Source: Candidatus Binatia bacterium (GTDB taxonomy: Bacteria > Vulcanimicrobiota > Vulcanimicrobiia > Vulcanimicrobiales > Vulcanimicrobiaceae). Taken from it: 50,235 nucleotides of DNA. The position numbers and the translations under genes were made by a program. The notes below the pieces were generated by a model. The model was not told where the DNA came from. It was given only the letters and a program-made list of their open reading frames with translations, and ran no database searches. Position 1 is the stretch's first letter. Each line of letters starts with the position of its first letter. The stretch covers positions 1-50,235 of the forward strand of contig DATKMJ010000028.1 in NCBI GenBank assembly GCA_035541935.1, read 5' to 3'. Positions 1 through 7,737 of the stretch are shown piece by piece.

Positions 1-1271
1 CGCTCTTCGCCTTCGCCGTCCATCATGAAGTTGACGTATGCTCCGCCGGCGCCGAATGGGTGCAGCGCGTCGAAATACGCCCGCGTCCAGTCGGTGATCG
101 CGCTCCTGTTTGCGGGATCCGGGTCTACGCCGACGATCACCTCGGCGAAAGCCGCATCGCGGTAGCTCCACGGCGTATCGCCATTCTTGGGCTTCTGCGC
201 GGCTCCGCCGATCGGATAGAGGTGCATCGTCGAATGCATCGTCGGAAGCAGCGCGCCGTGCTTGGCGTGCAGCGCGATCGCCTCGTCGGGGAGCGCGTTG
301 ACGAAATCGGCCTTCCAGTACCACTGTAGACCGCTGGGGTAGAGCGGGTCGAACATGCTCTGCAGCACCGGGAACGGCATCGGACCGACGAACTCGAACG
401 CGGGCTTGCGGAACGCACGCAACGGAGCAAGGAGCTCGTCCATCTCCTCGAGATCGCCGTTGTAGCACCAGACGATGCCGCACATCTTCTTCAGCTGGAG
501 GTTCTCGGGAAACGGCGGGGCCGGCGGCACGACTAGGAACGCGAAGAATCCGTTGAGGTTCTGCGGCGCGTTCACGATGAAGTCGCTCCACCATTTCATG
601 ACCGCCGGCGCGTCGTCGAGCTCCCAGAGCATCGGACCGGCGCAGACGACCGAGACCGGATGTCCTTGAAACAGGAACGAGGTCACCACGCCGAAGTTCC
701 CGCCGCCGCCGCGGATCGCCCAAAAGAGATCCGCGTGCTCGTCGGGACTCGCAACGACGAACGAACCGTCCGCGAGCACGACGTCGGCCGCCAAGAGGCT
801 ATCGATCGTCAAACCGTATTGGCGCGTTAGATACCCGATGCCGCCCCCGAGCGTGAGCCCCGATACGCCCGTACTCGAAATAAAGCCGCACGGCACGGCC
901 AAACCGAATGGATGCGTCGCGTGATCCACGTCGCCCCACGTACAGCCGGCGGCGACGCGAACCGTCTTGTCCGCCGGATCCACCCGGACGAATTTCATCG
1001 GTGAAAGGTCGAGCACGAGACCATCGTCGCAGATGCCGAGGCCACCGGCGTTGTGGCCACCGCCGCGAATCGCTACGGCAAGCCCTTGCGCACGCCCAAA
1101 GCGCAGACCGGCAATGACGTCGGCGACATCGGCGCATCGCGCGATCAGCCGGGGCTTGCGGTCGATCATCCCGTTGTAGACCTTGCGGGCCTCTTCATAT
1201 CCGGCGTCCGAGGGCTCGATGAGCTCGCCTCGTAGTTGAGCCTTGAGGGAAACTACGTCTTCGCCGGTCAT
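1..1271 (-). CDS. FAD-linked oxidase, BBE family (3' end outside window)
   Basis: Translated from the minus strand, this is a berberine-bridge/6-hydroxynicotine-oxidase type flavoprotein that probably oxidises a small alcohol, sugar or amine with covalently held FAD. The N-terminal FAD_binding_4 part has the RGGGHN motif, whose His is the usual flavinylation site, followed by GGGIGYL and RGGGGNFGVVTSF. The C-terminal BBE signature NFMMDGEGEER is reached just before the window edge, so only a short tail is missing. The ATG at 1271 is preceded by GGAGG five bases upstream, which fixes the start. No signal peptide is visible, suggesting a cytoplasmic enzyme. The substrate cannot be told from sequence. 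Confidence 0.9.
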   Translation of the reverse strand, partial: MTGEDVVSLKAQLRGELIEPSDAGYEEARKVYNGMIDRKPRLIARCADVADVIAGLRFGRAQGLAVAIRGGGHNAGGLGICDDGLVLDLSPMKFVRVDPADKTVRVAAGCTWGDVDHATHPFGLAVPCGFISSTGVSGLTLGGGIGYLTRQYGLTIDSLLAADVVLADGSFVVASPDEHADLFWAIRGGGGNFGVVTSFLFQGHPVSVVCAGPMLWELDDAPAVMKWWSDFIVNAPQNLNGFFAFLVVPPAPPFPENLQLKKMCGIVWCYNGDLEEMDELLAPLRAFRKPAFEFVGPMPFPVLQSMFDPLYPSGLQWYWKADFVNALPDEAIALHAKHGALLPTMHSTMHLYPIGGAAQKPKNGDTPWSYRDAAFAEVIVGVDPDPANRSAITDWTRAYFDALHPFGAGGAYVNFMMDGEGEE

Positions 1272-1754
1272 GGTCGCCTCCGATGCGCGGAGATCCCCGC
1301 GGGACCAGAGGAGTTCAAGCAGGATTAATGTCGGCCCTGGAAGTGCCCACCTGCCTGCCGGAGACAGAGAGAGAGGGAGCCTGGTCGTCGGGCCTATTTC
1401 TGCACGGAGACTGCCGCGATTCCGAGATATTCTTCACGCGCCTGAGGGCTCGGCGACGGGCGGTGACGACGTTCCATGGGTCCAGATTGGCATTGGTGCG
1501 ATCGTGCTGATTGTCGTAATTTTCTGGTTCATCAGAATGCAAGTGGGCCCGTGATACGTAGCGCCGCCGGTCACGACGTCTGCTGCCGATAGTCAACCGC
1601 CCGTAACGGGCCGCCCTTTGTTTCGAAAGAAGGTTCGCAAATCTCGCGAACGTTGCGGGTTGCCCTCCCGCCCTCCGCAGTAAAAAAGGCCGCGCTGCTC
1701 GGAAACACGAACGGCCTTCCATCGCCGACGGGTGCGGTTCAAGGAGCGTATCGC
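1272..1754. other. Intergenic region with palindromes and a possible tiny membrane ORF
   Basis: This 483-base gap separates the divergent FAD oxidase and NHL lipoprotein genes. It holds a 13-base palindrome (GCCCGT-A-ACGGGC, 1599-1611) and a short inverted repeat (GTTCGC at 1633-1638, GCGAAC at 1646-1651), either of which could be an operator or hairpin in the leader of the downstream gene. A plus-strand reading frame ending at 1554 encodes a hydrophobic stretch (VQIGIGAIVLIVVIFWF) but has no clear ribosome-binding site. Nothing else was recognised. Confidence 0.4.
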
Positions 1755-2654
1755 ATGAGAACCTACGTCGCATCGCTCGCGTTCGTCGCTCTACTCGCTG
1801 CCTGCGCAGGGTCGCGCCCTTTTGCCGTAACTCCTCCCGGCTCGAGCGTGGATGCGAGCGCGTCGAGACCCCAAACAATTAGCACGAAAGATCTCTTCGT
1901 CGTCTTCCAATACGGCAGCACCGGCTTTGCCTTAATCCTCCAAAATGGAACGTTCAAATATGTCGGCGAAATAAACGGCCTCGGGTTGCCGTACGGGAGT
2001 TGGGTCGACTCGCACGGTCTCTATATTGCAAGTTATTCTCGCTACCCTGACATCGTCGAGTTTAGTTCTCCAAGTAAGGCGCCGTTCAGTTACACGGCGC
2101 ACGTTTCATATCCACTCGCCGTTACGACCGATTCTTCCGGCAACGTTTACGAAACCGATAACTCAGGCTGGATAAACGAGTACGCACAGAGGAAAGACGC
2201 GACGAAGAAGCGCTGCGCCGTAACCTACCCCGTCGGCGTTGCCGTGGACGGCGCGGGACACGTGTTCGTGACCTTGGACTCTACCGGCGCGAGCCAGATC
2301 GTAGAGTTTACGGACTTCAGCACGTGTTCTAGCCAAACCCTCGGCGTCAAGTTGCGGCGGGGCGAGGAAATGGCTCTCGACAAGAGCGATAACATCATCG
2401 TCTGCGACGCGGACGCCAGGACGGTCGATATCATCAAGCCGCCGTACAAGTCGGTGTCGGGCCATCTCGGCTCGGGCTTTAAGGGCCCCGTCGACGTGAC
2501 GATCAATAGCGCAAATAACCGTGTATGGATCGTCGACGCAACGGCGAAGATCGTCTACGATCTCTACTACCCCAGCGGCAAACTAGTAGCGAAGCTCGCT
2601 TTTACCGCCGGCACGCCCATCAGTGCCGTGGATGGAAGCAACTACGTCCCGTAA
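1755..2654 (+). CDS. NHL-type beta-propeller lipoprotein
   Basis: Predicted exported lipoprotein of 299 residues. The N-terminus is a type II signal peptide (FVALLAAC, Cys near residue 16). The rest consists of repeated blades of the NHL/SMP-30 kind, with recurring elements such as GVAVDGAGHVFVT, MALDKSDNIIVCD and VDIIKPPYKSV. The last two also occur in the lipoproteins at 23.4-25.6 kb, so these are distant paralogs. The ATG at 1755 follows AAGGAG and is preferred over an earlier in-frame ATG at 1653, which would bury the signal peptide. The stop overlaps the next start by one base (TAATG). The function is unknown; such propellers usually bind ligands or proteins at the cell surface. Confidence 0.8.
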   Translation: MRTYVASLAFVALLAACAGSRPFAVTPPGSSVDASASRPQTISTKDLFVVFQYGSTGFALILQNGTFKYVGEINGLGLPYGSWVDSHGLYIASYSRYPDIVEFSSPSKAPFSYTAHVSYPLAVTTDSSGNVYETDNSGWINEYAQRKDATKKRCAVTYPVGVAVDGAGHVFVTLDSTGASQIVEFTDFSTCSSQTLGVKLRRGEEMALDKSDNIIVCDADARTVDIIKPPYKSVSGHLGSGFKGPVDVTINSANNRVWIVDATAKIVYDLYYPSGKLVAKLAFTAGTPISAVDGSNYVP

Positions 2655-3049
2655 TGAACGGGGCGGGAACCGTTCAGGCATTTGCCGTGGCGCTCGATGC
2701 GGAGGACTACGAGACCGCGCTAGCCCTGCTGGAGCCCGCGGCCGCGTACCATCGCGACGGGCAGTTGATTAGCGGCGCCCCCGCGATCGTCGAGAGCTTT
2801 CGTAAGTCGGCCGAATGGGGGCGCAGCAAGGTGGACGCGCTGGAGTTCAGCCACGAGATCGACGAGGCGTTGCCCTCAGAGATCGTGTTCATAGACATTT
2901 TCCGTTGCGAAAACGATGCGCTCGAGATTCGACATGCCATGGAACTAACGATCTCGCAACGAGGCCTCATTTCAGAACTGCGATTCGTCTCGACGCCGGG
3001 CGAGCGTGAGATGCTTAACGAGTTTCTCCGGCGCCACGGGGTACGATAG
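2654..3049 (+). CDS. SnoaL/NTF2-like protein
   Basis: A 131-residue protein whose start overlaps the stop of the preceding lipoprotein gene by one base, which implies translational coupling. The opening pattern (VQAFAVALDAEDYETALALLEPAAAYHRDG...ISGAPAIVESF) matches the NTF2-like/SnoaL fold: an N-terminal helix pair followed by a beta sheet forming a ligand pocket. Members include small isomerases, cyclases and many uncharacterised stress proteins. There is no signal peptide, so it is cytoplasmic, unlike its partner. The family call is moderately sure; the substrate is unknown. Confidence 0.65.
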   Translation: MNGAGTVQAFAVALDAEDYETALALLEPAAAYHRDGQLISGAPAIVESFRKSAEWGRSKVDALEFSHEIDEALPSEIVFIDIFRCENDALEIRHAMELTISQRGLISELRFVSTPGEREMLNEFLRRHGVR

Positions 3050-3087
3050 GAAACGGCGCGGCCGCCGTCAGACTCTGTCCGTTTCCT
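3048..3087. terminator. Bidirectional terminator-like inverted repeat
   Basis: AGGAAACGG (3048-3056) pairs with CCGTTTCCT (3079-3087) in the 55-base space between two convergent genes. There is a GC-rich centre but no long T run, so termination efficiency is uncertain. Confidence 0.5.
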
Positions 3088-3104
3088 CGGCGCTGAGATG
3101 CGAT

Positions 3105-4097
3105 TTATTTCCTCGCCGCCGTCACGCCGAGCGGCAGGACGAAATCGCCGGTAAAGACGGCAACCGGCGATCCGCCGTCCGGATACTTGAAGAGTTCGCC
3201 GCCGTTGTTGCCGGCATCCGCGCAATAGACGAAGCCCTTAACGATCCATGTCTGCGAGCAGTCGCCCGCGCCGGCCAATTGCACCGAGCTCTGCAGCGTC
3301 GCCGTCGTTCCGTTGATCGTGTACCGATAAAACTCGCTCGTATCCTGATCGAAGACGGTGAAATACTTTCCGTCCCATTGGAGGGAGCCGGGAAACTTCA
3401 CGGTGTTGCTGATCGTGACCGTCTTAAACTTACTGCCGCCCTTCGGCAGCTCGACGAGCTGGAAGTTCGCCCTGCTGTCCCAGCCGTCTGCGAAGAGATC
3501 TCCTCGGTCGTCATATCCGTCGAAGTACTCGGCGGTCAACTGTGTGGTGTAGACTTTGCCCGAGCCGGTCGCGCCCTTATAGACGACGACGTCGCCCCTG
3601 CCGGTGCCGCCGAATATGCCGACCGCAAGATCGCCGTCGGTATTCATCGCACAGCTGGACGGCATGCCCACGGCGTCGCCCAGCTTCCGGACGAATTTAT
3701 TCGGAACCCGGTACTCGATGATGCGGCCGTGCGCTTGGACGATCCAGAATACGCGCTTTCCATAGCCGTACAGGACGTTCGTGCACGCCTGTCCGCCGAC
3801 GTGGTCGATCGTGCCGACCGCCTCATCGCTCTGAGGATAGTCGAAGATGTCGGCGTACGTGCTGTAGTTATTGCTGATGTACTCGTAGTGATTCGATTTT
3901 GGAATTTGATCGGGAACGATCGTTGCATACCGCGGCATCGGATTCAGCCGAGCCGCGGTGACGGGCCTTCCGGCTATCCAGAGGATCTTGCCGTGGTACT
4001 CTCCGCCGTCAAACGTGGCGGTCGACGGCGCTCCGACGGAGGCGCCGCTGCACGCCGAGCAGAGCGCAAACGCAGCGATGATGAGGGCGCGTTTCAC
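3105..4097 (-). CDS. Propeller-like lipoprotein
   Basis: A 330-residue predicted lipoprotein. The signal peptide ends in ALCSACSG, with the lipid-modified Cys at about residue 16. The mature part carries repeated beta-strand blades (for example GDLAVGIFGGTGRGDVVVYKG, FADGWDSRANFQLVELPKGG, LQWDGKYFTVFDQDTSEFYRY) typical of an NHL/YVTN-like propeller, diverged from the other lipoproteins in this window. It is the last gene of a three-gene exported-protein cassette: its ATG overlaps the stop of the glycine-rich gene by four bases. A surface binding or scaffolding role is plausible, but no enzyme motif is seen. Confidence 0.7.
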   Translation of the reverse strand: MKRALIIAAFALCSACSGASVGAPSTATFDGGEYHGKILWIAGRPVTAARLNPMPRYATIVPDQIPKSNHYEYISNNYSTYADIFDYPQSDEAVGTIDHVGGQACTNVLYGYGKRVFWIVQAHGRIIEYRVPNKFVRKLGDAVGMPSSCAMNTDGDLAVGIFGGTGRGDVVVYKGATGSGKVYTTQLTAEYFDGYDDRGDLFADGWDSRANFQLVELPKGGSKFKTVTISNTVKFPGSLQWDGKYFTVFDQDTSEFYRYTINGTTATLQSSVQLAGAGDCSQTWIVKGFVYCADAGNNGGELFKYPDGGSPVAVFTGDFVLPLGVTAARK

Positions 4098-5086
4098 CAG
4101 GAGATCAAAACGCGGCCGTCTCCAGTCCGCGCTCCTCCTCGGACGTTTTTGATGATCTTCGCGGACTTTTCGATGAACGAAGATCCGCCGCCGCCACCAC
4201 CGCCGCCACCCCAGGCGCAGTAGCCAAATTCACCATAGTAGGTGCCGCCGCAGTTCATGGCGGCTCCGCCGCCGCCACCGCCGCCGTAGCGCCCGCCGCC
4301 GCCACCGCCGCCGCCGGCGTAGCAACCCCCGCCACCGGCGTTACCGCCGCGTCCGCCGTGGTGCCGCGCGCCCGTGCCGCCGGTTCCGCCCGAACAACTG
4401 TCGCCACTGGCGCCCCGGCCGCCGCCGCCGCCCGCGCTCTGACTGCCGCCTCGGCCGCCACTACCGCCGCGGGCTTCATAATCTCCAACCGCGCCGGCGG
4501 TACCGTCGCCCGCAGTCGTTCCGCCTCCGTCGCCGCCCTGGCCGTAGCCGCTGGCCCCACCGCGAACGCGGGCGTCTCGGTGATAGTGCTCTCCGGCGAG
4601 GGAACCCGCTCCGCCGCCGCCGCCGGCGACGATGATGCGAACACCGGTAGCGAGCCGCACGTCGGATGCGCCGCCGCCGCCGGCGCTGTGGTGATGCCGG
4701 CTTCCCGAGCCGGCGCCGCCGCCGTTGAATGCCGTGTGAACGCTTCTGCGGCCGATTCCCCCGACGAAAATCGAGAGCGACTCGCCGGGCTCGACGGAGA
4801 TCGCCGCTTTCACGAGCCCGCCGTGTCCGCCCGGATAGGAGCCAATGGCGCCGCCGCTCGCGCCGTAAGCCGTGATCGTCAGCAGCGTTACGCCGCTCGG
4901 CACGACGAACGTCTGCTTCTTCCCCGTGTAGGTGAACGTTTGGCTGCCGGCCGGCGCGTTTGCGGCGATAACCGAGCTCGGCAGCACACGCGTGTTCGAG
5001 CGCATCGCACAGTCCGCGAGACCCAGCGCCAAGATTCCACCTAGCGTGGCGGAGAGAATACGGCGGCCGGCATCGCAGACGTTCAT
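4094..5086 (-). CDS. Glycine-rich exported protein (ALK-type glycine-rich domain)
   Basis: A 330-residue protein, extremely rich in Gly. The N-terminus has a signal peptide ending in LALGLADC, a possible lipobox. Next comes FTYTGKKQTFVVPSGVTLLT and TAYGASGGA, the conserved opening of the bacterial glycine-rich domain related to PF12810. A long Gly-repeat region with scattered paired Cys and His follows, closing with GGGSSFIE and DGRVLISW. Similar proteins may form poly-Gly-II-like rigid surface modules. The ATG at 5086 is preferred to one at 5122 because it leaves the signal peptide at the N-terminus and lies four bases after the upstream stop. Downstream it overlaps the next gene by four bases. 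The GGC/GCC triplet density here is the strongest compositional anomaly in the window. Confidence 0.75.
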   Translation of the reverse strand: MNVCDAGRRILSATLGGILALGLADCAMRSNTRVLPSSVIAANAPAGSQTFTYTGKKQTFVVPSGVTLLTITAYGASGGAIGSYPGGHGGLVKAAISVEPGESLSIFVGGIGRRSVHTAFNGGGAGSGSRHHHSAGGGGASDVRLATGVRIIVAGGGGGAGSLAGEHYHRDARVRGGASGYGQGGDGGGTTAGDGTAGAVGDYEARGGSGGRGGSQSAGGGGGRGASGDSCSGGTGGTGARHHGGRGGNAGGGGCYAGGGGGGGGRYGGGGGGGAAMNCGGTYYGEFGYCAWGGGGGGGGGSSFIEKSAKIIKNVRGGARTGDGRVLISW

Positions 5087-5090
5087 CGAC

Positions 5091-5612
5091 TTAGTGCAGC
5101 TGCTGGAGCAGCGTTCCGCCATCCTTGAGGGAGTTCGTCGTCGCGTCGCCGGCTTTCTTTCCCAGGTGATAGGTTAGATCGCTCCCGCCGGTGACAGGGC
5201 CGAACTTCTTGCACGTCGAGATGTTCCCGGTGCCGCTGCCCGTCACGCCGCCGTCCTTCGGATGCTTGCCTTTGATCTCGAAGCTCTCCGAGAAGTTCCA
5301 GACCGTCTGACTGCCGACGATCGCAAAGTTCCAGCCTCCGACCATCGTGAACTTTCCCTTCACTCGGCCCTTCGCCGTGCCGCTTGCGCTGAATTCGGCG
5401 ACTCCGGCAAGGCCCGACGGATTGCACTCGACCGTCTCGACGCTGATGTGCGTCGCCTTGAGGATTTCGTACGGCTTCTTCTTCTTGTCGATGCGATCGC
5501 CGGTTTGCACCCGGGCCGGGGAGAGAGCCGGTGCCGCCGGCGTTACGGTCGAGCAACCCGCCGAGGCGGCGATCGTTGCGGCGAGCGACAGCAAAGGAAT
5601 TATGGACTTCAT
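5091..5612 (-). CDS. Small lipoprotein of unknown function
   Basis: A 173-residue protein with a clear type II signal peptide (IAASAGC, Cys about residue 20), then a Pro/Ala linker and a KKKK patch. The mature domain is beta-rich and Gly-rich (AEFSASGTAKGRVKGKF, GWNFAIVGSQTVWNFSESFE, GVTGSGTGNISTCKKFG). The ATG at 5612 is set by GGAGG just upstream; a longer in-frame reading to 5801 overlaps the divergent gene and is unlikely. It is the first gene of the cassette with the glycine-rich protein and propeller lipoprotein, so all three probably work together in the envelope. I recognise no family. Confidence 0.7.
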   Translation of the reverse strand: MKSIIPLLSLAATIAASAGCSTVTPAAPALSPARVQTGDRIDKKKKPYEILKATHISVETVECNPSGLAGVAEFSASGTAKGRVKGKFTMVGGWNFAIVGSQTVWNFSESFEIKGKHPKDGGVTGSGTGNISTCKKFGPVTGGSDLTYHLGKKAGDATTNSLKDGGTLLQQLH

Positions 5613-5728
5613 GCGACCTCCTTCTTGCTTGCCCACGCGGGGTTCAAGCAAGGGGAAGCCCGGGCCTGGGAGCGCCGCCCTGCTTCCCCCCGGGGAAAGC
5701 CGGCCAAGCTGGAGAAGCGGCCCGCTCG

Positions 5729-6280
5729 ATGTTCGCTCTCCAACGCAACCGTCCGATGCTTCGCGCGATTCCGATCGCAATCTCGATCTGTCTCGTCGCA
5801 AGCACCCGTTCTTTTGCCGACGACGCGGCGACGCTCGAATCGTGGCAGAGCTCGTTCCACGACGTATGGCAGTCGGATCAATGCGCCACCGAATTCGAGA
5901 GCTGGAACAAGTACTGGGGCGCAGTGCACGCCTTTTATTTCGGCGGGAGCGGTTACGCGGGTTGGTTCCCGGATAGCCAAAAGATCCTCGCGCACGTCAC
6001 CGACGCTGCCGCCAACGCGACGATCGCGGCGCAACTCGCCGCACTCGGCCGGCGAGTCGGCGGAGAGTGGGCGAAGGGCGACGGCTGCCGTTCGGTTCGC
6101 ACGCGCACGAGCTGGATGGAGAAGGTCGCAGAGCCGGGGAAGCCGGCGCTTCTCGATTGGGAGACGCAACTCAACAAAGCCGCGGCTGCCGACACCGGCA
6201 ACGGCGCTTCGATCGAGGCCGCAATCGCGTCGATCAACAAGCAACTCGACGCACTCGGAGTCGCGGCCGTTCCCGCGTAG
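5729..6280 (+). CDS. Secreted protein of unknown function
   Basis: About 183 residues from ATG 5729, or 174 from ATG 5756. The second start puts a signal peptide (LRAIPIAISICLVASTRSFA, cleavage near ADDA) at the very N-terminus and may be the true one. The mature protein is mostly helical and Ala-rich, with WQSSFHDVWQSDQCATEFESW near its start and a single internal Cys later (GDGCRSV). It is transcribed with the GT87-like gene four bases downstream. No family was recognised; the two Cys could form a disulphide in the periplasm. Confidence 0.6.
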   Translation: MFALQRNRPMLRAIPIAISICLVASTRSFADDAATLESWQSSFHDVWQSDQCATEFESWNKYWGAVHAFYFGGSGYAGWFPDSQKILAHVTDAAANATIAAQLAALGRRVGGEWAKGDGCRSVRTRTSWMEKVAEPGKPALLDWETQLNKAAAADTGNGASIEAAIASINKQLDALGVAAVPA

Positions 6281-6284
6281 GCCG

Positions 6285-7391
6285 ATGCCCAGCCTCGCCA
6301 TCTCGCGAGATCGCATCTATCTCTACGGCGCGGCGCTGGTCGCAGTGGGCCTGTGCGCGTTGCTGATCGCCGCTCGGTGGCAGACCGATTGGATCGCGTT
6401 TCGGACCGGCGGAACGCTCGCCGGACATCCCGACTTACTCGACCCTCGGCGCTATCCGGTCGTCTCGTTTGTCTATCCGCCCGGCGTCGCCTGGCTCTTC
6501 GTGCCGGCAGCGATGCTGCCGACAACGGCCGGATTCTATATGAACGCCGTCTTTATGCTCGGCGTCTGCGCGATCGCGGGAACGATTGCGGCGCGGGTCT
6601 ACAATCTCTCGATTCCGTTCGCCGCGCTCGCCGTCTTCGCGTGGGTGCCGGCCACCCAGGCGGGATTCCTCGGCCAGTTCACCCCGGTCGCACTCGCGCT
6701 GACGCTGCTCGCCATTCTCGGCCTCGTGCGTCGCAACGATTTCCTTGCGGGCGTCGCGATCGGCCTTCTTCTCTACAAGCCGACCGATGCGGTTCCGTTC
6801 GTGCTGCTCGTGCTCGTGCGCCGGGAGTGGCGGGTCCTCGCGATCGTCGGCGGGATCTCGCTCGCGTGGTACGTCGCGGGGGTCGCCGCTACGGCGTTCG
6901 ATTGGAACTGGCCGGCTCATTATCTGGCAATGCTGCGCGGCTACTATGCCGCTGAATTTGCCCGCACCGCGCTCAAGACCGTTAGCCTTCCGGGGTTGCT
7001 CGTCTATGCCGGCGCGTCGCCTGCGACCGCGACGCTCGCATCGCTGCTCCTTCTGCTCTGCGCCATTCCGCGCTTCGCTCGCTCTTCGATGCTCGCGGCC
7101 GCCAGCATGGCGCCGCTGGTCGGGCTCGCTTCGAGCGTCCACGCGTATATGTACGAAGCGGTGCTCGTCCTGCCGGCGCTCTTCTACGCCATGACGCAGA
7201 CGCCCGAACCGTGGCGGACGCGATTCGTCGTCGCGGCGTACGTCATCGCGCCGATGTGGGTCTTCGGGCCATGGATTCGTTTCGATCCTCTCGCGATCGT
7301 CGTTCTCGCCGGCGCGGGGCTATGGATCGCGGGCGCGTTCCCCGCCGCAGATCCGATACGCCGGCCAACGCTAAAAGGGAGTGCGACATGA
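6285..7391 (+). CDS. GT87/DUF2029-family membrane glycosyltransferase
   Basis: A 368-residue polytopic membrane protein with roughly nine or ten hydrophobic segments. The first (YGAALVAVGLCALLIAARW) is followed by a periplasmic loop with DWIAFRTGG and YPPGVAWLFVP, the pattern of DUF2029/GT87 proteins. These use polyprenyl-phosphate mannose as donor, and an acidic residue in the first loop (the D of TDWIAF here) is the usual catalytic candidate. A later membrane segment carries LLLYKPTDAVPF. It likely adds a sugar to an envelope glycan or lipid on the outer face of the inner membrane. It lies four bases after the secreted-protein gene and overlaps the next gene by four bases (ATGA). Confidence 0.7.
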   Translation: MPSLAISRDRIYLYGAALVAVGLCALLIAARWQTDWIAFRTGGTLAGHPDLLDPRRYPVVSFVYPPGVAWLFVPAAMLPTTAGFYMNAVFMLGVCAIAGTIAARVYNLSIPFAALAVFAWVPATQAGFLGQFTPVALALTLLAILGLVRRNDFLAGVAIGLLLYKPTDAVPFVLLVLVRREWRVLAIVGGISLAWYVAGVAATAFDWNWPAHYLAMLRGYYAAEFARTALKTVSLPGLLVYAGASPATATLASLLLLLCAIPRFARSSMLAAASMAPLVGLASSVHAYMYEAVLVLPALFYAMTQTPEPWRTRFVVAAYVIAPMWVFGPWIRFDPLAIVVLAGAGLWIAGAFPAADPIRRPTLKGSAT

Positions 7392-7672
7392 ACGACGATC
7401 GCGTCGACCGCGTAGCGAGCCTTCTGCACCAAGCCGGCGAGGTGCACCATACGGTCTTTGCCGACACCGACGGGAGCGACGACGACTGGGCGACGTTCTA
7501 CTCCGACTGGCTCCTGAGGCACTCGGATCTCTCTCAGCTGCTCGGGAAGGCCCCGGTTCGCAGCCATCTCACGCGATCGCTGGTCGACCTCGACGAAGAA
7601 TTCGCCAAGCAACGTCCGCCCGAGCGGTGGGAGACGTGGTACGCACAACGCTTAATCGCGCGTTATGGCTAG
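7388..7672 (+). CDS. Small conserved hypothetical protein
   Basis: A 94-residue acidic protein coupled to the upstream glycosyltransferase gene through an ATGA overlap. The pattern RVASLLHQAGEVHHTVF...DGSDDDWATFYSDWLL...ELLGKAPV-like...PPERWETWYAQRL is one I recognise from uncharacterised small proteins of actinobacteria and Chloroflexi. It is helical and Trp-rich with no signal peptide or membrane segment. The function is unknown. Confidence 0.65.
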   Translation: MNDDRVDRVASLLHQAGEVHHTVFADTDGSDDDWATFYSDWLLRHSDLSQLLGKAPVRSHLTRSLVDLDEEFAKQRPPERWETWYAQRLIARYG

Positions 7673-7686
7673 CCGAACCAACCCCT

Positions 7687-7737
7687 AGACGCGAGCGGTG
7701 AGGCGAGGAGAGGACTCCCCGCCTCATCGATGCGTCT
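7687..7737. terminator. Bidirectional terminator between convergent genes
   Basis: Nested inverted repeats: AGACGC (7687-7692) with GCGTCT (7732-7737), and TGAGGCG (7699-7705) with CGCCTCA (7720-7726). The inner loop contains a further GGAG/CTCC pairing. The structure fills the gap between a plus-strand and a minus-strand gene end and is followed by TT on the plus strand. Confidence 0.65.

Noticed and set aside
1315-1878. 187-residue minus-strand reading frame
   Set aside because: Arg/Ser-rich composition with no motif, and it overlaps the well-supported NHL lipoprotein start; it is a high-GC shadow frame.
4358-5044. Long plus-strand frame across the glycine-rich gene
   Set aside because: Ala/Arg-rich by-product of GGC/GCC repeats; the minus-strand frame has a signal peptide and conserved domain opening.
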